A DNA stretch of 13,813 bases from Hyphomicrobiales bacterium (GCA_011087745.1 JAALLB010000017.1:1-13813); one strand, 5' to 3'; positions 1 through 7,760 are shown, counted from the first letter of the stretch. Made by a program: numbers and translations. The notes: a model not told the origin generated them from the letters alone.

Positions 1-159
1 AAGCCTGAAACGTCAACCCCAAATAATCAGATTTTCAAGGACTCGGAGTATACCATAAAAAAGTTTGTGAAATCTGAACGAAAGCTGAGCGCTTCCACTT
101 ATAGGAATGATTTTATCACTAGAGTTAACAAATCGTTGCAAAATCTGGCGTTTGGCTGA
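1..159 (+). CDS. C-terminal fragment of an unidentified protein (5' truncated by the window edge)
   Basis: Frame 1 is open from the first base to a TGA at 157-159, giving 52 codons with no start inside a plausible context, so this reads as the tail of a gene that begins upstream of the window. The residues are hydrophilic and rich in Lys, Ser, Thr and Asn, ending in ...LQNLAFG; there is no membrane segment or motif I recognise. The stop lies one base from the stop of the convergent ytoQ gene, which is typical of two real genes meeting tail to tail. A 52-codon open frame can occur by chance, so its reality is likely but not certain, and no function is proposed. Confidence 0.5.
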   Translation, partial: KPETSTPNNQIFKDSEYTIKKFVKSERKLSASTYRNDFITRVNKSLQNLAFG

Positions 160-160
160 T

Positions 161-628
161 TTACTCCGTGTAGCCTTTTAGCTCACCCTTGATCACATAG
201 CGCAGAATATCAACGATTTCGTCAGCCGTTTGTGCAACTGCCAGGGCAGAAGCATCAACTTCTTTTAACGGGTGATCGTGTTCGGGCTGATGCATGATGA
301 TAGATGGTTTTCCAAGCGCGGAAGCAAAACCTGCATCAAATGCTGCATTCCACTGCTTGTATTTATCGCCAAAACGAACAATTACGATATCAGCTTCCTG
401 GATTAACGTGCGGGTGCGGATTGCATTAACCTGCGCGCCTTTGCGGTCATGCCAATATTTGTTGGGTTCTTCACCCAAAATCGCGACACCGCAATCATCG
501 GATGCTTCATGATGGGTTACGGGAGATGAAAACGAGACGGGAAGCCCGGCTTTTTTACAACCCGCTTCAATCTGCTCACGCCAATCAGTGTGAATTTCGC
601 CAGATAGATAAAGGTTCCAGGTTTTCAT
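161..628 (-). CDS. ytoQ: YtoQ family protein (nucleoside 2-deoxyribosyltransferase-like fold)
   Basis: A 155-residue protein recognised by its N-terminus (LYLSGEIHTDWREQI, residues 6-20) and by a later segment around residues 93-109 containing WNAAFDAGFASALGKP, both characteristic of the YtoQ family. The fold resembles nucleoside 2-deoxyribosyltransferases, with an Asp/Glu-containing pocket, but the family's substrate is not established, so enzymatic activity on nucleosides or nucleotides is inference. It is predicted to be cytoplasmic, with no signal or membrane segment. The ATG is 12 bases downstream of the glyS stop, and its ribosome-binding site (AAGGA, spacer 9) overlaps that stop codon, so it is almost certainly co-transcribed and perhaps translationally coupled with glyS. 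Its 3' end meets a convergent gene with a one-base gap. Confidence 0.85.
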   Translation of the reverse strand: MKTWNLYLSGEIHTDWREQIEAGCKKAGLPVSFSSPVTHHEASDDCGVAILGEEPNKYWHDRKGAQVNAIRTRTLIQEADIVIVRFGDKYKQWNAAFDAGFASALGKPSIIMHQPEHDHPLKEVDASALAVAQTADEIVDILRYVIKGELKGYTE

Positions 629-640
629 ATGCTTGTTTCC

Positions 641-2701
641 TTAACCATAAATTTTTGAGAAATCGGCAACGGTTTGTGTTGCTGTGCGAATGCGAACCAG
701 AAGTGCCAAACGGTTGGCACGGATATTTTCATCGTCATCATTGACCAAAACATCTTCAAAGAAATTATCAACGGGTGTACGCAAAGTGGCAAGTGCTGAC
801 ATGGCACTTTCGAAGTCTTCTGAATCCACCGCTTTTGCAGCATTTTTTGATGCCAGATCAATTGCGGAGTTAAGCGCTTTATCCGGTTCAACTTTCAAAA
901 GATCAGTAGAAACTTCGCCAGCAATTGCTGTTCCCTTTTTTTCTTCGGCAGCCAAAATATTCGCCGCGCGTTTATAGCCAGCAAGCAGGTTTTGACCATC
1001 GTCTGAATCAACCAGTTTTTGCAGTGCTTCTGCTTTTCTTGAGATGATGAGCAGGTCATCTGATGCCGGCGTAATCACCGCATCTATCAGATCATGGCGA
1101 ATACCCTTGTCGCGCAGATAAACTTTCAAGCGATCATGGAAAAATGATAGGAGGTCCTCATTTGCTTTGGAGAGAAGAGGCAAACGAATTCCATTTTCCA
1201 GCAGCAACCTGATAACCCCCAAAGCTGCGCGCCTTAACGCATAGGGGTCTTTTGAACCGGTTGGTTTTTCGTCAATTGTCCAAAAGCCAACCAGCGTATC
1301 AAGTTTATCTGCCAGCGCTACGCTCACGGAGACAGAATCGCTCGGTACATCATCAGATGGGCCCAAAGGTGAATAATGTTCCTGGATGGCAAGTGCCACA
1401 GACGCATTTTTGTTGGTGCGCTCAGCATAGTAGCGACCCATAAGCCCCTGCACTTCCGGAAATTCGTAGACCATCGCCGAGTTTAAGTCTGCCTTACAAA
1501 GTTGCGCTGCTTCCTTTGCCAGTTTTGCATCCGCGCCCACGATTGGTGCCAGCTCTTCTGCCAAAGCAACGATGCGGCCTACTCGCTCACCTTGTGTTCC
1601 TAGTTTGGCATGGAAGGTTACTGCATCCAGTTTTTCAATCCATGGGCTGAACCCTTCATCAGAATTGATCTGATGCAAATCGCTTTCCCAGAAGAATTTG
1701 GCATCTGACAGGCGCGCATTTACAACCTTGCGATTGCCGCGAATAACTTCTGCACCGCCATCGGAGGGTTGAATGTTTGAAACCAGAAAGAACTTGTTGG
1801 TGAGTTTTGCTTCTGCGGGATTGGAAATCACAAAACATTTTTGGTTTTCACGAATGGTCAGTTGAATAACTTCTGCTGGAATATCCAGAAACTCTTCATC
1901 AAACTCGCCCATCAAAACAACAGGCCATTCTACAAGACCGGAAACTTCATCGAGAAGCTTTGGATCATTGACCAGTTCAAGACCCTGAGCAAAGGCAAGA
2001 TTCTTAGCTTCAGCTTCGATCGTTTCCTTGCGGGTATCAGCGCCCAGCATGACAAATGCTTTTTCAAGCTTTGCGGCATAATCATCGAACCGCTGAACTT
2101 CAAATTCAGCTGGTGCCATAAAACGATGGCCTCGAGTTTGGTTACCAGCCTTGATGCCATCTACCTCAAACGGGACAACTTCCATCTCTTCGGTCTTAGG
2201 GCCAAACAAGCAAATCATCGACTGCAATGGGCGAACCCATTTCAGTGATCCGCTATCAGAAGAACTTGCACCCCATCGCATGGATTTTGGCCATGGGAAT
2301 CCTTTAATGATACCTGGCATTATTTCAGCAATAATATCGGCGGCTTCACGGCCGGGCTTTTCAATTACTGCCACATAAAAATCACCCTTTTTCGGATCGT
2401 TTTGCACTTGAGCCTGGTCAATCGATTGAAGTCCTGCACCGCGCAAGAAACCTGCGATTGCCTGTTCTGGCGCATCGGTTCTCGGGCCTTTTTTCTCTTC
2501 CCGGATATCTGCTGATTTTGCAGTTAAGCCACGAATATCCAGAGCAAGCCTTCGCGGTGTCCAATATTCTTTTGCGCCTTCATAGGTAAGGCCTGAATCC
2601 ACTAGAGCATTGGTTACAGCAGCGCGTAAATCGCCAGCTACTTTTCGCTGCATACGAGATGGAATTTCTTCGGAAAAGAGTTCTAATAAAAGATCAGGCA
2701 T
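641..2701 (-). CDS. glyS: Glycine--tRNA ligase beta subunit (GlyS)
   Basis: Beta subunit of the bacterial alpha2beta2 glycyl-tRNA synthetase; it binds and positions tRNA(Gly) while the alpha subunit GlyQ carries the aminoacylation site. I chose the ATG at 2701 (686 residues) because the protein then begins MPDLLLELFSEEIPSRMQ, the standard GlyS N-terminus. A TTG three codons upstream (2710) is an alternative. Hallmarks visible: PRRLALDIRGL near 49-59, RENQKCF near 284-290, an HD-like region (FHAKLGTQGERVGRI near 363-377 and KADL through EFPEVQGLMGRYY near 403-425) and SKDPYALRRAALG near 483-495, followed by a C-terminal helical anticodon-binding region. Length fits the family (about 690). No strong Shine-Dalgarno is visible. 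The partner glyQ is on the opposite strand at 11242, which is an unusual arrangement. Confidence 0.97.
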   Translation of the reverse strand: MPDLLLELFSEEIPSRMQRKVAGDLRAAVTNALVDSGLTYEGAKEYWTPRRLALDIRGLTAKSADIREEKKGPRTDAPEQAIAGFLRGAGLQSIDQAQVQNDPKKGDFYVAVIEKPGREAADIIAEIMPGIIKGFPWPKSMRWGASSSDSGSLKWVRPLQSMICLFGPKTEEMEVVPFEVDGIKAGNQTRGHRFMAPAEFEVQRFDDYAAKLEKAFVMLGADTRKETIEAEAKNLAFAQGLELVNDPKLLDEVSGLVEWPVVLMGEFDEEFLDIPAEVIQLTIRENQKCFVISNPAEAKLTNKFFLVSNIQPSDGGAEVIRGNRKVVNARLSDAKFFWESDLHQINSDEGFSPWIEKLDAVTFHAKLGTQGERVGRIVALAEELAPIVGADAKLAKEAAQLCKADLNSAMVYEFPEVQGLMGRYYAERTNKNASVALAIQEHYSPLGPSDDVPSDSVSVSVALADKLDTLVGFWTIDEKPTGSKDPYALRRAALGVIRLLLENGIRLPLLSKANEDLLSFFHDRLKVYLRDKGIRHDLIDAVITPASDDLLIISRKAEALQKLVDSDDGQNLLAGYKRAANILAAEEKKGTAIAGEVSTDLLKVEPDKALNSAIDLASKNAAKAVDSEDFESAMSALATLRTPVDNFFEDVLVNDDDENIRANRLALLVRIRTATQTVADFSKIYG

Positions 2702-2737
2702 TAAAGACAACTGTTGCTGAATGAAACTGTATCAGCG

Positions 2738-2765
2738 ACATAGCAAGGCTTGCCCCAAATGTCAC
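2738..2765 (-). promoter_or_regulatory. Possible sigma70-type promoter for glyS-ytoQ
   Basis: Reading the minus strand, GTGACA (2765-2760) and CTATGT (2743-2738) are separated by 16 bases, a reasonable match to alphaproteobacterial -35/-10 elements. They lie in the 82-base gap between the CDGSH gene and glyS, and would start transcription about 30 bases before the glyS ATG. This would let glyS be transcribed independently of the upstream ispE-moaB operon. The match is partial and is based only on inspection. Confidence 0.3.
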
Positions 2766-2783
2766 CACTCAACTGACAATTGA

Positions 2784-3023
2784 TCAGCTATTGGAATGAC
2801 TTCCGTCACAAAATGGATCTTTGCCAGTTGCCTTGCATGTACAGAAGAATTTTGGACCATCTGCTTCAGCGGTCCACTTAACTGGAGACATGCCGGTTTC
2901 TTTATGGGAACCATCACAAAACGGTTGCTTTGATGATTTGCCACAACTACACCAAAAATAGGATTTTCCTGCTTCAACCTCAACACGAATTGGGCTATCG
3001 CCTGCACGTTCTGGTTTATCCAT
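2784..3023 (-). CDS. Double CDGSH-type iron-sulfur protein
   Basis: A 79-residue protein consisting almost entirely of two CDGSH iron-sulfur motifs. The first has Cys25, Cys27, Cys36 and His40 (CSCGKSSKQPFCDGSH); the second has Cys61, Cys63, Cys72 and His76 (CTCKATGKDPFCDGSH). Each set fits the three-Cys one-His coordination of a 2Fe-2S cluster known from mitoNEET-type proteins, here in tandem within one chain. No membrane anchor is present, so it should be a soluble cytoplasmic electron-transfer or cluster-transfer protein; the specific partner is unknown. The start at 3023 is supported by a GGGAG ribosome-binding site 8 bases upstream. It sits 18 bases after the moaB stop and is probably the last gene of the TPR-ispE-moaB operon. 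Confidence 0.9.
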   Translation of the reverse strand: MDKPERAGDSPIRVEVEAGKSYFWCSCGKSSKQPFCDGSHKETGMSPVKWTAEADGPKFFCTCKATGKDPFCDGSHSNS

Positions 3024-3041
3024 TTGTCATCTCCCTTTTTG

Positions 3042-3590
3042 TTACGTTTTTGTTCGCTTCAAATGTTCATCGAGGCGCGGCATAATTTCCACGAAATTGC
3101 ACGGCATATGGCGGTAATCCAACTGCTTTACAAGTATGCCGTCCCATCCGTCCTTGCAGGCACCTGGAGATCCTGGCAGGCAAAAGATGAAGGTTGCACC
3201 CGCAACTCCGCCGGTCGCTCTTGATTGAATGGTAGAAGTTCCAATTTTGTCATAACTCAGACGATGGAAGGTTTCAGAAAACCCGTCCATGCGTTTTTCA
3301 AAAAGCGGCTCAACAGCATCTGGCGTTACATCGCGACCAGTAAACCCTGTGCCACCCGTAGTGATAACCACATCAACGTTGCTGTCATCAATCCAGCTTT
3401 TAACTTGTGCCTGAATCGCTGGAATATCATCGGTGACGATCTGCCTATCCGCGAGCTTATGGCCTGCTGCGTTTATCCGATCTGACAGCGTTTTACCTGA
3501 TTTATCCTCATCCAAACTGCGCGTATCAGATACAGTCAGCACGGCAATGCTGACGGGTATAAAATCTCTTGTTTCATCAATTCTGGACAT
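3042..3590 (-). CDS. moaB: Molybdenum cofactor biosynthesis protein MoaB (MogA/MoaB family)
   Basis: A 182-residue member of the MogA/MoaB family, whose characterised members adenylylate molybdopterin before metal insertion (the E. coli MoaB itself has an unclear role). Visible family motifs are AVLTVSDTRS at 16-25, the molybdopterin-binding VITTGGTGFTGRD at 75-87, and LPGSPGACKDGWD at 138-150. It is predicted to be cytoplasmic and to oligomerise like other family members. The start has an AAGGTGAT ribosome-binding site that overlaps the ispE stop codon, and the two genes are separated by only 8 bases, so they are co-transcribed. No other molybdenum cofactor gene is in the window, so the grouping with ispE is not explained by pathway. 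The moaB versus mogA label rests on overall resemblance. Confidence 0.9.
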   Translation of the reverse strand: MSRIDETRDFIPVSIAVLTVSDTRSLDEDKSGKTLSDRINAAGHKLADRQIVTDDIPAIQAQVKSWIDDSNVDVVITTGGTGFTGRDVTPDAVEPLFEKRMDGFSETFHRLSYDKIGTSTIQSRATGGVAGATFIFCLPGSPGACKDGWDGILVKQLDYRHMPCNFVEIMPRLDEHLKRTKT

Positions 3591-3598
3591 GGATCACC

Positions 3599-4462
3599 TT
3601 ACGAAACAGTTGTCGTGGTTACAACGCACCACCAGGCAGGGTTTTGTTTTTGAATCTGATTTGTTGCTTCTTGCGCCAGCTGTTGAGTTGAATAAAGACC
3701 AAAACACGTAGCGCCAGATCCGCTCATGCGTGCCAATTGAGGTTCAGTTTTTTGCAATGCGTTTAAAACCTCTTGAATGCTTGGCTCAATTTCAATCGCC
3801 GGCGCCTGCAAATCATTGCGCATGGCATTTATTTCCAAAACACTTGAGAGAACCTTCGGTTGATCGTTGAAAATTGGTGTGTTGTTTTTCGTTGCCAATC
3901 GATTGAAAATCTCTGGTGTGGAAACTTCTACACGCGGATTTATCAATACAATGTTGACTGATGCTTTACTCTCAAGCAATGTTACTTCATCTCCGATACC
4001 TTGCGCTCGTAAAGGTTTAGAATGAAGACACATGGGAACATCTGCGCCCAATTCAAGAGCAAGGTTTTCAAACTTTATTTCGCTTCCCCAAAATTCCTGC
4101 AGGGCAATAAGCGTTGCAGCCGCATCCGCAGATCCACCTCCCATGCCACTTGCAATCGGCAGGTTTTTGGTAAGCTTGATTTCAACCGGCTGTGGTTTCC
4201 CATGCTTTTCTGCAACTTGATTTCCAAGCGCCAATGCTGCTCGGCTTACCAGGTTATTCCTGCCTTTATCCAATCCCTTTGCAAATGGACCCTCAATGAC
4301 AAGGCTCACCAGACTGGAGGCATCTAGTGCTTCATTAATACTGATTTGATCGCCAAGCTGCGTGAAGACCACCAAACTGTCCAGCAAATGATAACCATCA
4401 CTTCGCTGCCCGGTTATATGCAGAGCAAGATTTATTTTTGCATGGGCTGTTCGCACAAGCAT
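3599..4462 (-). CDS. ispE: 4-diphosphocytidyl-2-C-methyl-D-erythritol kinase (IspE)
   Basis: GHMP-family kinase of the MEP isoprenoid pathway that phosphorylates the 2-hydroxyl of CDP-methylerythritol using ATP, in the cytoplasm. The 287-residue length is typical. The N-terminal AKINLAL motif carries Lys9, and LGADVPMC carries Asp141; these correspond to the catalytic Lys10/Asp141 pair of E. coli IspE. The glycine-rich ATP loop PIASGMGGGSADAA lies at 102-115, and the C-terminal GHMP motif MSGSGATCFGLY is also present. The ATG overlaps the stop codon of the upstream TPR gene by one base (TAATG), which suggests translational coupling. moaB follows after 8 bases. Its product ultimately supplies the polyprenyl synthase encoded upstream in the same direction. 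Confidence 0.96.
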   Translation of the reverse strand: MLVRTAHAKINLALHITGQRSDGYHLLDSLVVFTQLGDQISINEALDASSLVSLVIEGPFAKGLDKGRNNLVSRAALALGNQVAEKHGKPQPVEIKLTKNLPIASGMGGGSADAAATLIALQEFWGSEIKFENLALELGADVPMCLHSKPLRAQGIGDEVTLLESKASVNIVLINPRVEVSTPEIFNRLATKNNTPIFNDQPKVLSSVLEINAMRNDLQAPAIEIEPSIQEVLNALQKTEPQLARMSGSGATCFGLYSTQQLAQEATNQIQKQNPAWWCVVTTTTVS

Positions 4463-6201
4463 TATTCAGCCTTTGCAGCGTCTTTCTCATCAGCGTGCAG
4501 GCCTTCTTTGAGCTTTTTTTCAATCGCTTCAGGATTATCAGGCGGTGTTTTCGATGCAAGCGCTATGTTCCACTGAAAAGTTGCTTCCAGCTTTCGGCCA
4601 ACTTGCCAATAAGCATCACCCAAATGATCATTGATCGTTGGATCTTGCGGCATCAATTGAACAGCTTTTTCCAGCTCTCGAACAGCTTCTTCATATTGAC
4701 CCAAGCGATAATGTGCCCAGCCAAGACTATCGACGATGAACCCGGAACGTGGGCGAAGTTCAACAGCCTTGCGGATCATGTCCATACCCTCGTCAAGATT
4801 AATACCTTGGTCAATCCATGAATATCCAAGGTAATTGAGAACCTCTGGTTGATTGGCAGAAAGATCAAGCGACTTCAAGAAGCTTGGCTCGGCTTTGTCC
4901 CATTTTTTAAGCCGTTCATTGGCAATACCTCTTCTGAAGTAAAGGTTCCAATGGTAAGACTTTGCATCACCAACAACCGCAACAGCCTTATCGTATACGT
5001 CAGCTGCTTCCTGGTAACGTTCTTCACGACTAAAAACGCTACCAAGCGTCATATAACCTGTCAGATCAGTTGGATCCGTTTCAATGAGTGCCTTAAGTTC
5101 CTTGATGGCTTCTTCTTTTTTATCAAGCCTTGAAAGATTGGTCGCTTTTTCCAGTCTTGCAATTCTAACAAACGGTGAAGTTTCATCTACTTCGCTGTAG
5201 TAAGTATTTGATTTTTCGTAATCGCCCTGTTGCAAATAAAGTTCTGCGAGTGCGATTTGAATCACATCGCTCTTCGGCGCAAGTGAGTTTGATATTTGCA
5301 GATAGGTCTTGGCGTAGTTTCCAGCACCATCGCGTCTGATTGCAGTCGCGATGTTATAAAAAAGTTCAGCCATACCCTGCTGAGGTGTCGTTAAAAGCGG
5401 CTTAAGAATTTCACCTTCAGCAAGTTGTTTGTTAATGCGCTGAAATGGTGAATGGCTTGGCAACAATGAAAGCCCTAAATCCAGCACTTCTTGTGCTTTT
5501 TCCTTGTCACCCGCTTTATTACGATTGCGAACCATCGCTTCAACTGCGCGAATATAGGTTTCCGTTAAAACTGAAATCACGGCCCTGTTGTCAATTACAG
5601 TTTGAAAATGCTCTGCAGCTACATCTTGCTGACCGCCAGCATTAGCAATTAGGCCTGAATGGTAGCTTTTCATTACAGAAATCCATTCCGGACCATCAAG
5701 CTCTGCAACGCGGGCCAGTGCTTTGTCTGTTTCGCCAACTCCTTGAAGCGCCCATGCATGAGTTATTTCACGCAGGGCTTTATCAAGATCAACACCTGAG
5801 ACATCTTTGAGCGAATTAATGGTATTGTTCCAAGAACGCTTTCGCATCGATTCTGCTGCCAAAACATATCCGGCCAGATTTTGGCTGGTACCTAGATTGG
5901 GAGTGTTTCTGGCAATTTCTGCAGCTTCCAACATGCTGCCATTGCTAACGAGCGCAATAAACAATTCCTTCTTCAAGTTTGCATCTTCGGGATCAAGCGC
6001 CAGAGCACGCTCTAGAAATTTTACTGCATCATCATCATCGTTATCATCAATTGCAACTTGGGCTGCCAAAAAACTACCGGAAAGACCCGTTGAACTAACG
6101 GTATCTACCAATTCCTTATTTGCCTGGGCATAAGATGTCGACAAGATTACCGTCGATGCCAGCAAAGAAGCGGATAGTAACTGGATAATTTTAGTTTTCA
6201 T
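4462..6201 (-). CDS. Secreted tetratricopeptide repeat (TPR) protein
   Basis: A 579-residue protein with an N-terminal signal peptide (MKTKIIQLLSASLLASTVIL then STSYAQA), probably cut after Ala25 or Ala27, so it is likely periplasmic. There is no lipobox cysteine. The remainder is a helical TPR solenoid: repeats are clearest in the C-terminal half, with W/LG/Y/A-type helix signatures such as YLGYSWIDQG, SLGWAHYRLGQYEEA and HLGDAYWQVGRKLEA, and weaker repeats earlier. TPR domains mediate protein-protein contact; the partner is not evident. I chose the ATG at 6201 because AGGT sits 9 bases upstream and it starts a clean signal peptide. An in-frame TTG at 6222 would add seven residues. The gene is coupled to ispE through TAATG. 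Confidence 0.85.
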   Translation of the reverse strand: MKTKIIQLLSASLLASTVILSTSYAQANKELVDTVSSTGLSGSFLAAQVAIDDNDDDDAVKFLERALALDPEDANLKKELFIALVSNGSMLEAAEIARNTPNLGTSQNLAGYVLAAESMRKRSWNNTINSLKDVSGVDLDKALREITHAWALQGVGETDKALARVAELDGPEWISVMKSYHSGLIANAGGQQDVAAEHFQTVIDNRAVISVLTETYIRAVEAMVRNRNKAGDKEKAQEVLDLGLSLLPSHSPFQRINKQLAEGEILKPLLTTPQQGMAELFYNIATAIRRDGAGNYAKTYLQISNSLAPKSDVIQIALAELYLQQGDYEKSNTYYSEVDETSPFVRIARLEKATNLSRLDKKEEAIKELKALIETDPTDLTGYMTLGSVFSREERYQEAADVYDKAVAVVGDAKSYHWNLYFRRGIANERLKKWDKAEPSFLKSLDLSANQPEVLNYLGYSWIDQGINLDEGMDMIRKAVELRPRSGFIVDSLGWAHYRLGQYEEAVRELEKAVQLMPQDPTINDHLGDAYWQVGRKLEATFQWNIALASKTPPDNPEAIEKKLKEGLHADEKDAAKAE

Positions 6202-6342
6202 AAAGATACGACCTGACTTCAAGTTATTTATTCGTTCCCAACGACATACAAAACATGGCGCTTTTACGGATAATAAGCAAGTTTGCAGGCAATCTAATAA
6301 AAAGTACTTAACAAGCGCGTGATGAAGCGCACAAAGTTTTGG

Positions 6343-7362
6343 TTATGTTGCGCGACTTATGCAAAATTCCAGCACCTCTATCAAAGCATCTTTGTGTTCG
6401 CTATCCGGCATTGTACCAAGAGCATCCCTTGCCATTTCTACATAATGACGCGCACGAGCAACTGTATCTGATATAGCATCGTGATGGACCAATATCTCCA
6501 AAGCTTTTTCTAGATGTTCATCATCCGTTTTGCCATCAACGACGGCATCATGCCAGAATTGGCGTTCCTCATCGGTTCCTCTTCTATAGGCAAGCAGAAC
6601 CGGCAGTGTAACTTTTCCTTCACGGAAATCATCGCCGGTATTCTTACCCAAATCTCCAGCGTTACCACCATAATCCAGCGCATCGTCAATCAGTTGAAAT
6701 GCAAGACCAAGATTGTTTCCGTAAGAGCGCAATCCATTGATACTCGAAGGTGAACCTTTAGCAATGATCGGGCCAACCTCAGCTGCTGCAGCAAATAGTG
6801 CGGCCGTTTTTGAACGTATTACTTCAAGATATTCATCTTCTGTTGTTTCAAGGTTTTTAGCTGTTTGAAGTTGCAAGACTTCACCTTCAGCAATTACGGT
6901 TGCCGCATGAGAAAGCACATCAAGAACTTCCAGAGAACCAACTTCAACCATCATTCTAAATGCCTGGCCTAATAAGAAATCGCCAACCAGAACACTTGCC
7001 TCATTGCCCCATAACATTCGTGCAGCAAGTTTACCGCGGCGCATGTCACTTTCATCAACAACATCATCATGCAAAAGCGTAGCGGTGTGCATAAATTCAA
7101 CACTGGCGGCCAGAGTGATATGACCTTCACCTTCATAGCCGCACATTTGAGCAGCTGCCAATGTGATCATTGGTCGAAGACGTTTGCCGCCAGAATCAAT
7201 TAAGTGCTTTGCGACTTCCGGGATCATCTCCACCTCTGATCCGGTCTTGGACAGAATAAGAGAATTCACCCGCTTCATATCTTCTTCGACAAGCTGCATC
7301 AAAGGTGCGATGCTTGCTTTTGCGAGTTTTTTGTTATCGATGGAAACTACAACGCCAGACAT
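6343..7362 (-). CDS. ispB: Long-chain polyprenyl diphosphate synthase (IspB-like)
   Basis: A 339-residue trans-isoprenyl diphosphate synthase that elongates allylic diphosphates with IPP, most likely to make the ubiquinone side chain (octaprenyl to decaprenyl). Visible motifs: GGKRLRP at 58-64 (IPP binding), the first Asp-rich motif LLHDDVVDESDMRRG with DDxxD at 99-103, KT near 185-186, and the second Asp-rich motif QLIDDALDYGG with DDxxD at 226-230. The residue five before the first Asp motif is Ala94; a small residue there is associated with long-chain products, as opposed to aromatic residues in FPP synthases. The start has an AAGGA ribosome-binding site 6-7 bases upstream. It is divergent from the DUF2007 gene across a 173-base gap, and 141 bases separate it from the TPR gene. 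Exact chain length cannot be read from sequence. Confidence 0.93.
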   Translation of the reverse strand: MSGVVVSIDNKKLAKASIAPLMQLVEEDMKRVNSLILSKTGSEVEMIPEVAKHLIDSGGKRLRPMITLAAAQMCGYEGEGHITLAASVEFMHTATLLHDDVVDESDMRRGKLAARMLWGNEASVLVGDFLLGQAFRMMVEVGSLEVLDVLSHAATVIAEGEVLQLQTAKNLETTEDEYLEVIRSKTAALFAAAAEVGPIIAKGSPSSINGLRSYGNNLGLAFQLIDDALDYGGNAGDLGKNTGDDFREGKVTLPVLLAYRRGTDEERQFWHDAVVDGKTDDEHLEKALEILVHHDAISDTVARARHYVEMARDALGTMPDSEHKDALIEVLEFCISRAT

Positions 7363-7446
7363 TTTTAATCCTTTTTGCTATATCTGGAAAATAAGGCTCT
7401 CGGCGCGCTCATACAAGTGCTATTTTGAAGCAGGCAACTTCTATTT

Positions 7447-7475
7447 TAGATAACGACATCGTTATTTCATATAAT
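7447..7475 (+). promoter_or_regulatory. Predicted sigma70-type promoter of the DUF2007 operon
   Basis: A perfect TATAAT at 7470-7475 lies 17 bases after TAGATA (7447-7452), which matches the -35 consensus TTGACA at four of six positions. Transcription would begin near 7482, leaving a leader of about 54 bases before the ATG at 7536. The element lies in the 173-base gap between divergent genes, in the correct direction for the DUF2007 gene. Confidence 0.5.
7450..7465. promoter_or_regulatory. Perfect dyad within the promoter spacer; candidate operator
   Basis: ATAACGA (7450-7456) and TCGTTAT (7459-7465) form a perfect 7-base inverted repeat around a CA spacer. It overlaps the last bases of the proposed -35 and fills most of the spacer before the TATAAT, a position where a bound dimeric regulator would block RNA polymerase. 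The binding protein is unknown and no regulator gene is adjacent. Confidence 0.4.
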
Positions 7476-7535
7476 TCCATGCTGGTGCTAAAAAATGCTA
7501 GTTGAATATCAAGGTATCAATGCTAAGAAATAGCC

Positions 7536-7760
7536 ATGAAAGAACTATTGGCTACCAATAACCTCGTGACTATTTCCTTTGTTGAATCCCTTCTTGATGA
7601 CGCAGATATCGACTTTCTAGTTTTAGATCAAAATATGAGTATTTTGGAGGGGTCGTTAGGGATTATCCCGAAGCGCATCATGGTTACCGAGGCAAGTCTG
7701 CGTGCTGCTAAGCAATTGCTGGAAGATGCAGGACTTGAAAAGGAAATTACTAGTCGATAG
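7536..7760 (+). CDS. DUF2007 domain protein (putative signal-transducing protein family)
   Basis: A 74-residue protein matching the DUF2007 family by length and by pattern: an N-terminal MKELLATNNLVTISFVESLLDDADIDF segment split by helix and strand predictions (residues 1-27), a central Gly-Ile-Pro turn near residues 42-45, and a C-terminal helix rich in Ala and Leu (55-66). DUF2007 proteins are small ferredoxin-like domains proposed to bind regulatory ligands or partner proteins, but no biochemical role is established. No ribosome-binding site better than TAAGAA is visible. It is first in a plus-strand run; the methyltransferase-like gene begins 37 bases after its stop. A candidate promoter and operator lie upstream. 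Confidence 0.85.
   Translation: MKELLATNNLVTISFVESLLDDADIDFLVLDQNMSILEGSLGIIPKRIMVTEASLRAAKQLLEDAGLEKEITSR

Noticed and set aside
1841..2248. 135-codon plus-strand open frame inside glyS
   Set aside because: Antisense shadow of a highly conserved glyS coding region; no ribosome-binding site and no recognisable protein.
2743..2756. GCAAGGCTTGC palindrome upstream of glyS as a hairpin or T-box-like leader
   Set aside because: The palindrome has only a one-base centre so it cannot fold as a hairpin, and the leader is too short for a T-box riboswitch.
2762..3007. 81-codon minus-strand frame overlapping the CDGSH gene
   Set aside because: It lies in another frame over nearly the whole CDGSH gene, whose tandem motifs and ribosome-binding site show which frame is real.
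6313..6333. GCGC-rich repeat after the polyprenyl synthase as a terminator
   Set aside because: Only four bases pair (self-complementary GCGC) and no U-run follows; too weak to call.
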